64,000 nt of DNA from Chaetomium olivaceum (taxonomy: Eukaryota; Ascomycota; Sordariomycetes; Sordariales; Chaetomiaceae), in NCBI GenBank assembly GCA_039881045.1, contig JAYWVB010000030.1:310001-374000 (forward strand), given 5' to 3'. Of the stretch, positions 58,428 through 64,000 are shown piece after piece. The notes beneath the pieces are model-generated. The model did not search any database, was not told the origin of the DNA, and saw nothing but the letters and a program-made list of their open reading frames with translations. How positions within the stretch are numbered: position 1 is the stretch's first letter; every line of letters starts with the position of its first letter. Position numbers and translations under genes: made by a program.

Positions 58428-59591
58428 ATGGCGAAGAAACACAAGAAGGGAAAGAAAAAGCCTAAGCCGCAGGGCAGCAAGGACCCGGAGCAGACCACCA
58501 AAGTTGATCCGCAAACAGGAAGCTTGCTCTTCCAGAGACTTCCGCAAGAAATTCGAGACCATATCTGGACTCAGCTCTTCTATTTCACAAGATTCACTTT
58601 CGGAGAGAGGACGACCGGCCGCATTGGTAGGGTCAAGATCAAGCCTGCGCCGAACGGCCTTGCTCTGCTCCGCACGTGCCGACGAGTGCAGCTCGAGATT
58701 GGCGACTCGTGGCTACGCCGCGTCCTATTTTGCTTTGAGGGCATTAAAACAATGCTCGACAAGCTCTCCGCCCTGCCCGTCGAGACTCTCTCAAAGTTAC
58801 GCCACGTGAGAGTTAGCGGCGATACTCTCATGCTCAGCTACCCCGATGACGACGTCTATTATCGCCTTGTCTCTGCTCTCAAGCTTCTTCCAGGCCTGCA
58901 GCTCGACCGACTCACAGTCCTCGGCGGCCATGGGTTTCAGGTCAACTACGATACACTCGGCGGTCTCATCAAGGACAGCAACGGATGGAAAACCCTGCGC
59001 TATATCTGCTTTAGCTCAGCAATGCTCGGGTTCCCGTCGGAACACAACATCTCCCACCCGATGGTCGACTGGGGGGCTCAACCCAGATACTGGAGGAAGC
59101 CCCAACCAAAGCACTGGCAAACCGTCATTGAAGGTCGCGACGGCGTAACCTCGAACCCTTCTGTGACAGTCTACCGAGCCAAGGAGCCAGCCCTGTACGG
59201 TTCGATCGTTGACCCAAGCAGAAGGGTAACGTTCGAACAGAAACCTTACCATGGCCAGGATTTGCGAGAGGATATGTTCCCCGCAGACCCCGAACTGATG
59301 ACTGGCGACGAGCAAAAGAAAGAACTGATGGTCATCGTGAAGAGGGGCTCTGGTGTCAACTACGAGGAGAAAAAGGACTCGCCGTTCATCGAATCTGATA
59401 TTCGGCGTGACTTGCCGGATATGACATGGAAACAGATTCGGGCTCTGTGTATCGATAACCCGTTTGATGACGAGGACGAGGAGGAGGGTTGGCCGCCCTG
59501 CGACGAAGAGGACGATCCCACCGAGGCAGATATCTACAAGGATGTTGATGAGTATATCTGGACTCCACTCCACTCTAACCTTGATCTATGA
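58428..59591 (+). CDS. Conserved fungal protein of unknown function (F-box-like fold start)
   Basis: Intronless, 387 residues, ATG 58428 in a good context (ATCATCATGG). A lysine-rich N-terminus (MAKKHKKGKKKPKPQG), probably nuclear, precedes LLFQRLPQEIRDHIWTQLFYF, the start of a fungal domain family related to F-box-like proteins, with LALLRTCRRVQLEIGDSWLRR as its second element. This pair is common in Pezizomycotina proteins of unknown role. The C-terminus is very acidic (DNPFDDEDEEEGWPPCDEEDD). The frame is undamaged, in contrast to many neighbours. Confidence 0.75.
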   Translation: MAKKHKKGKKKPKPQGSKDPEQTTKVDPQTGSLLFQRLPQEIRDHIWTQLFYFTRFTFGERTTGRIGRVKIKPAPNGLALLRTCRRVQLEIGDSWLRRVLFCFEGIKTMLDKLSALPVETLSKLRHVRVSGDTLMLSYPDDDVYYRLVSALKLLPGLQLDRLTVLGGHGFQVNYDTLGGLIKDSNGWKTLRYICFSSAMLGFPSEHNISHPMVDWGAQPRYWRKPQPKHWQTVIEGRDGVTSNPSVTVYRAKEPALYGSIVDPSRRVTFEQKPYHGQDLREDMFPADPELMTGDEQKKELMVIVKRGSGVNYEEKKDSPFIESDIRRDLPDMTWKQIRALCIDNPFDDEDEEEGWPPCDEEDDPTEADIYKDVDEYIWTPLHSNLDL

Positions 59592-59937
59592 TTCATTGGT
59601 CCCACGGCGAGCTTGTCGGTCTGGCGGACGGCCGCGGCGGGGAGGAGATATAGGGAGCCGGTGTGGCCTAGGGGGATCCAGTGGGCGCCGCGGGCTAGGA
59701 AGGTCGTGGCGCTTGCTGTGGTGTTCGTTGCAGTCAAGGTGGCGGGCGGCGGGGATAGGGAGGGGGATGGAGATGGGAATGTGGTCGAGTAACGGAGTTG
59801 GACTGTGGGCGAGCGCGTGAATCTCTCACATACAGACACAGAGTCCATACAATTGATGCCCTTACGTGGACGAGCACAGGAAATCTTAGACGTTTAGGCT
59901 AGTAGAGGACGCCGTGAACTGTAGGATTCACGAAATC
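59592..59937. other. Intergenic, convergent 3' ends
   Basis: 346 bp, GC-rich, between the stop codons of two convergent genes. No further gene supported. Confidence 0.5.
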
Positions 59938-60438
59938 TCACACAATATCTACTCCAACCCGGCCGTGAAGGCGCTCATACTCGTCAAGCGCCTCCGTCAC
60001 CGCCACGTTCTCATAAGGCTCCCATGTTTCCTCTCCACCTCTCCACTTCGCAAGCAGCTCTAGGCCGCCGTCATCCAACCTCCTGTCGCTACAAATCTTT
60101 TCTATCCCCCACTCTTCTTCCCCGCCGTTGTCGTCAACCACTGGGGAGACCGCCCGAAAGTGCGAGGAATCGGCGGTTTTGAGCTTGGTGTGGTACCTCA
60201 CCTCAATGGCCCCGGCACTTCGGCCCGGGAAATGCTTGGCGATCGCGATCCAGGAAAGACCCTGCTCCTTCAGCTGATGGATCTTTGCGTCGTCCGCTCG
60301 CGTGTATCTCGCCCTCCTCGAAGTTGAAGTCGGCTTGTCCTCGTTCTTTTTGGACCCTTTGCTCTTGTGTCTCGCTGGGCGGCGGCTCTTGGCTGAGGGA
60401 ATGTTGCCCGGATCCTCTGTTCCACGGTGTCCGATCAT
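59938..60438 (-). CDS. Small Myb/SANT-like and chromodomain protein
   Basis: Intronless, 166 residues, ATG 60438. Residues about 40-88 form a Myb/SANT-like DNA-binding domain (RRARYTRADDAKIHQLKEQG, then SWIAIAKHFPGRSAGAIEVRYHTKLK). Residues about 110-160 form a chromodomain-like unit: WGIEKICSDRR, then LLAKWRGGEETWEPYENV and the final helix TEALDEYERLHGR. The aromatic cage is partly conserved (W, W). The combination of DNA reader and methyl-lysine reader in so small a protein suggests a heterochromatin or transposon-derived factor. The N-terminus is basic. Confidence 0.78.
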   Translation of the reverse strand: MIGHRGTEDPGNIPSAKSRRPARHKSKGSKKNEDKPTSTSRRARYTRADDAKIHQLKEQGLSWIAIAKHFPGRSAGAIEVRYHTKLKTADSSHFRAVSPVVDDNGGEEEWGIEKICSDRRLDDGGLELLAKWRGGEETWEPYENVAVTEALDEYERLHGRVGVDIV

Positions 60439-61200
60439 CCTCTAGTTTGCACATGGGTCTCAGGTGAATTGCACCATGAAAGTAGCCGGCGCACCGTCCA
60501 CTAACCCGCTTCAGGACCGCGTTTCCAAGCGGCCATTGCTCGAACATTCCCCCAGAGAGGAAGCAGCAATCACCTGCCAGACAAAGTCGGAGCTCGTTCC
60601 AAGCGAGTCGACGCGGCTCTATCAGGCAAATACACCTAAGTGCTATACGATCATCTATTACGAAAGGAGGTTGCCAAACTTGCTCAGCTTAGAACAGGTA
60701 TAGCAAGACTCCGCGGTTACCTCCACCGAGTCGGAGTAGCACCGTCAGACAGATACGTACCTATGTAGGTGAGCAAAAAAGATAGTGTATTACTTCCTAT
60801 TGCGATATAGAAAATGAACGGTAACTATATCGAACAGAGATGCTCGAATATATAGATGGCAATTAATAGAGAAGCAATATTTCCTCATCTTCAGGGGGGA
60901 AATCACTGTCGGACAGGGAGGACTGGACTCCTAGTATGGCAGCCGTCCACGCAAGCAGACGGTTCGCAATGGCCACGGGCCGACTCGACACGAACGAACT
61001 ACAGGCCGATTAGCCACTTAACCCACCACACCCGACAGCACCTACAGGCGAAATGAATTCCATACATCCATACATCCATCCATCCATCCATCCATCCATC
61101 CATCCATCCATCCATCCATCCGTCCTTCGCAAGGGCAGTAGTGCCGCTGGCAATAGACTCTAAAACTTTAAATAGCCAGACGACCCTTAAATGCATCTAT
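60439..61200. other. Intergenic with microsatellite
   Basis: No gene seen apart from the CATC repeat listed separately. Confidence 0.5.
61061..61122 (+). repeat. (CATC)n microsatellite
   Basis: About 15 units, with two CATA variants at its left end, followed by CGTCC. Confidence 0.95.
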
Positions 61201-61427
61201 TGTAACAGGCCACGCATTGGCGTTGAAGTGGGGCACAAGGCGAGGCGGGAATGGACTAGATTGCTTCGAATGAAGAGAGAAAGAGCTAAGCTAGAGGAAA
61301 GAAAGAGACAGCTTTATCGTGTTGCTGGAACGGGACATGGAAGGTTCTAGCATAACCCATCCAAGTGGGACTCGAGCCCACCAGGTTCTGGTATCGCCGA
61401 ACCTACCCACGGGCTCAGCCCGTCACA
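61201..61427 (-). repeat. SINE-like / tRNA-like dispersed repeat, copy A
   Basis: About 227 bp, roughly 90% like copy B (63753-63988) by eye. On the minus strand it contains GGGCTCGAGTCCCAC, a mutated form of the pol III B-box found intact in copy B. It ends two bases before the stop codon of the F-box gene. Confidence 0.7.
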
Positions 61428-61428
61428 T

Positions 61429-62790
61429 CTATCCTGTTTTTATCATCTGGATTGCCGTCGTCCAGGCTTCGTGACTGCCCCCGACATCAAAACAATCTTC
61501 AAATTCCTCTCCATTTTCATCTTCCGCTCGACACAATAGGGCAAGCCCCCCTGCAGTGCATAGTTTTATGGATAACTCAAGCCTTGGGAGATGATCACGA
61601 AATAGAGCGAACAAAGACCTCCAGTGGCCAATTCCACCCGAAACTCCTACTCGGACCAAAGTAACGCTTTGGAGTGTTGCTTTGTGCCTCACGATAAAAG
61701 CTCCAAGATCCAGTACGCTACAATATGCCTTATAGAGTCCCAGGCATTGTAGATTCGGTAGTTGAAGTTTTGGTGCGAGCTGTTTTAACCGGTCAACCTG
61801 TCGGCGGAAGCTGACGGGTGAGATGACCAGATCCAGTTGTGTGAGTTGTCGAAACACCCCGATAAATGCTGATAGGTCATCCGCCCATCGGTCCTCAGCG
61901 CCCCTCGTTGCCTCGGCGGATACATTTAGTGTGAGCTCCGTGAGGCTTGGAGGGAGGTTCTTATAATATCGGACATGCGACTCCGAGGGTCTGAGAATGT
62001 CTGGCCTAATCGCCTCCCTAGGGAGGCCGGCTGTGATGATAAGGCTGCTAAGAGCGGCACCACTCGTAGCAATGGCTGTAAGGGTAATGCGAAGGACTTG
62101 GCCCAGAAACGGAACCTCCTCGTAATCGTCTAGGACGTTCGTTGGCGGTCGGCCTGTTTGTCGGCCATGCGCTAGTGCACCCCAGGGACGGTGCATGTTG
62201 CTAATGACGACAGCCTCAATGTTGCTAAGAGAAATCAGCGCCTGCGTGATGTAGGCCTGCGCAAGGCCGGACATGATTATGTGTTGCTGCTCTTCCCGCA
62301 GTGACGTATAAGCCACCTTATCCAAAGGCGCCTCATACGAGTCCTGAGACGGGAGACTCCCTTCATCGGCCCCCCCACCTTCCTCTCCAGGGCTTTGGTC
62401 CTCCTCCTCGCCGGATGAGTATGTATCATCTATGCTGCCCACTGAAGCTGCGGGAGGGTATCGACCTTCTTGTATGGCCAGTGATATGTCGCCTTCATGC
62501 CATGCAATATGATCGCATATCTCTGGGAAGTCCACGAAATGATCCGTACAGAGTTCTAGTGTTCTCACAGCAGGGCCAAAGTCTGGATGTCGTGCAATCT
62601 CCGCAAGGCTTTCGAGGCTGAGCCTTGAGAGCATTACGTAACGGATCTGGAAGTACCGGCTGATGAAAGCTGGCAACGTAGCCAATTTCGCGTATTTCGA
62701 CGTCAGCCGGAGGGCGGAGAAGCCTCGGGCGTCTAGCCCGCCAAATATCATAGCCAGCAACTCGTTAGGAAGCTGAAGAAGTCCCACCAT
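61429..62790 (-). CDS. F-box protein with leucine-rich C-terminus
   Basis: Intronless, 453 residues. The first in-frame ATG is at 62790 (MVGLLQLPNELLAMIFGGLD), which begins directly with the F-box. SALRLTSKYAKLATLPAFISRYF completes the domain. A variable acidic stretch (YSSGEEEDQSPGEEGGG) near residues 120-145 separates it from a C-terminal part with LRR-like segments (LPPSLTELTLNV, FRQLTQLDLVIS, LPNLQCLGLYKAY, HKATLQSVTLVRVGV). This fits a substrate receptor of an SCF ubiquitin ligase. The TAG stop lies right at the edge of SINE-like copy A, so the last residues and the 3' UTR may have been changed by that insertion. Confidence 0.8.
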   Translation of the reverse strand: MVGLLQLPNELLAMIFGGLDARGFSALRLTSKYAKLATLPAFISRYFQIRYVMLSRLSLESLAEIARHPDFGPAVRTLELCTDHFVDFPEICDHIAWHEGDISLAIQEGRYPPAASVGSIDDTYSSGEEEDQSPGEEGGGADEGSLPSQDSYEAPLDKVAYTSLREEQQHIIMSGLAQAYITQALISLSNIEAVVISNMHRPWGALAHGRQTGRPPTNVLDDYEEVPFLGQVLRITLTAIATSGAALSSLIITAGLPREAIRPDILRPSESHVRYYKNLPPSLTELTLNVSAEATRGAEDRWADDLSAFIGVFRQLTQLDLVISPVSFRRQVDRLKQLAPKLQLPNLQCLGLYKAYCSVLDLGAFIVRHKATLQSVTLVRVGVSGGIGHWRSLFALFRDHLPRLELSIKLCTAGGLALLCRAEDENGEEFEDCFDVGGSHEAWTTAIQMIKTG

Positions 62791-63752
62791 TGTATCTGAG
62801 AGGATTCTCAAAGGTATGTTCGAGTGGAATGGAGCTTACTACAGCTATGCAAGCTTTGAGGGCAATGTATTGAGTGAGTGAATGTGTTTCGGCTGAGCTT
62901 GGGCGGGGTTAGACGTTGTTGTCTGCCTAACTTCTCAACCGGCTTAACCTCGGATCAAATACGAGCAAGCCAAGTACCGTACAATTTCGTGGAACTCTGA
63001 AACTCCTAACGTGATCCACCACCAAGCGACGCACACCCCCAATGTCACGGAAATGGCCGTGTGCAGCGGCCCGAGGGGACTGCCCGGGAACCACCCCAGC
63101 CAATCATTAAGACAAGGGTTCGCACCAATGTGACGAACCTGTCTCTGGACCCGTCCTGTTAGGGTTCAGTATCGGTCGAAGGTATTCTTTCAAGGGTGCT
63201 TAGGTTCGGTGCAGCCAAAGGATACACAACAAAGACTTGTCTCAACAGTAGGCTCCTGAGCTTGTAGCGAACTGTAGTTGTGATTGCTAACTGGAGAACT
63301 CTCAGAGCTCTCCAGAACGAGTGACTATAGGTCTACTATCTAAGTCTTGAGGCATCCCTGTACTCGCTCTGGGTGCTCTGTGCCAGAGCACCCGGAGCAC
63401 TCATGGTGTTGCTCCCTATGCTCCGTGCAGGAGCGGACAGAGCGCCAAATGCTCTATTGCGCCAAGCGCAGAGCAGTCCCTTGTAGTCCCAAATGATTGG
63501 CTCAGGGCGGCCCGCACCCCGCGGGAGCTTACCTCGTGCATTCTCCTTGTTGGTCATTTTGTAACAAAGATCGATGCTGCTATAGAGGGATCAAGAACTA
63601 GATACAGGTGTGAGCATGACTAGATAAGCAGAGGCACATGACATAACCGTAACCACGGGCATGTGACAAATAACCATAAGAGCAAGATAACAAGAACGGA
63701 GGAATCTCGTAACATAGCTAAAATCCTTTCAAGTACGGTTTCGGCTCCTTTC
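62791..63752. other. Intergenic, possible repeat remnants
   Basis: Holds a perfect hairpin (63371-63393) and a TGTTA..TAACA bounded stretch (63157-63714) that could be an old solo LTR, without matching target duplications. No gene seen. Confidence 0.4.
63371..63393. repeat. Perfect 10-bp inverted repeat with 3-base loop
   Basis: GGGTGCTCTG-TGC-CAGAGCACCC. Further copies of GAGCAC/GTGCTC and GCTCTG elements follow within 100 bp. Confidence 0.85.
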
Positions 63753-63988
63753 TGTGACAGACCACGCGTTGGCGTTGAAGTGATGCACAAGGCGAGGCGG
63801 AAATGGACTAGATTGCTTCGAATGAAGAGAGAAAGAGAGAAAGAGCTAAGCTACAGGAAGAAAGAGACAGCTTTATCGTGTTGCTAGAACGGGGCATGGA
63901 AGGTTCTAGCATAATCCATCCAAGTGGGACTCGAACCCACCAGGTTCTGGCATCGCCGAACCTACCCACGGGCCCAGCCCGTCACACT
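63753..63988 (-). repeat. SINE-like / tRNA-like dispersed repeat, copy B
   Basis: Same orientation as copy A. The minus strand has GGTGGGTTCGAGTCCCACTT, a perfect T-arm/B-box (GGTTCGANTCC). No full cloverleaf could be closed: the bases that would pair with the acceptor strand after the T-arm are absent. An A-box is not clear. The interior has a GAGAAA run with length difference between copies. Confidence 0.7.
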
Positions 63989-64000
63989 TTCCACCTTCAA

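Noticed and set aside
61340..61420. tRNA gene at copy A (and 63905-63985 at copy B)
   Set aside because: The T-arm is good, but no matching acceptor or anticodon stem could be closed around it. Treated as a tRNA-like repeat.
63157..63714. Solo LTR with TGTTA..TAACA ends
   Set aside because: The flanking five bases differ (CGTCC and TAGCT) and no primer-binding site or second LTR was seen.

Overview
This window is nuclear DNA of a filamentous ascomycete (Pezizomycotina; probably a GC-rich Sordariomycete). The signs are short GT-AG introns (45-110 bp) with CTAAC/CTGAC-type branch sites, GC-rich exons, a Zn2Cys6 regulator, an RTA1 protein, fungal STAND/NLR proteins, and decayed transposons. The organism is inferred from gene content only.

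Layout. 1-1237: 3' part of a hexapeptide-repeat acetyltransferase with a C-terminal membrane anchor. 2412-5245: a complete but decayed Mutator-like (MULE) transposon with about 65-bp terminal inverted repeats and an 8-bp target duplication. 6.1-25 kb: mostly single-copy genes: a frameshifted UPC2-like Zn2Cys6 regulator divergent from an RTA1-family membrane protein, a RibD-C/DHFR-like reductase, a mitochondrial OsmC-like protein, a multi-intron membrane protein, a GPI-anchored fasciclin protein, an F-box-like protein and a second large membrane protein. 25.3-26.6 kb: a frameshifted DUF6601-like protein.

27.2-42.5 kb is the most interesting part. Three STAND/NLR genes of different architecture lie on the same strand within 15.3 kb: (1) SesB-like alpha/beta hydrolase - NACHT-like - ankyrin - acidic tail; (2) HeLo-like helical domain - NACHT - ankyrin, with the P-loop on a 25-nt exon; (3) NACHT - near-identical WD40 repeats (HET-E/HET-D type), with an in-frame TAG between the NTPase and the repeats. 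A small cysteine-rich secreted protein resembling the BAS2 family lies between (2) and (3). This looks like a fungal allorecognition/innate-immunity locus.

43.8-58.1 kb: a 47-bp minisatellite abuts two tandem, same-orientation Helitrons. The first (about 9.5 kb) carries a coiled-coil segment, DUF6570, HUH Rep and Pif1 helicase on the minus strand and a divergent OB/RPA-like gene on the plus strand. The second (about 4.7 kb) is an internally deleted copy that lost Rep. 58.4-64 kb: a conserved fungal protein, a small Myb/SANT-chromodomain protein, an F-box protein, and two copies of a tRNA-like (SINE-like) repeat, one ending at the F-box stop codon.

At least ten otherwise conserved reading frames or domains are interrupted by what reads each time as the loss of exactly one base. 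This one-sided pattern suggests either uncorrected sequence deletions or recent decay, and it limits every gene model here.
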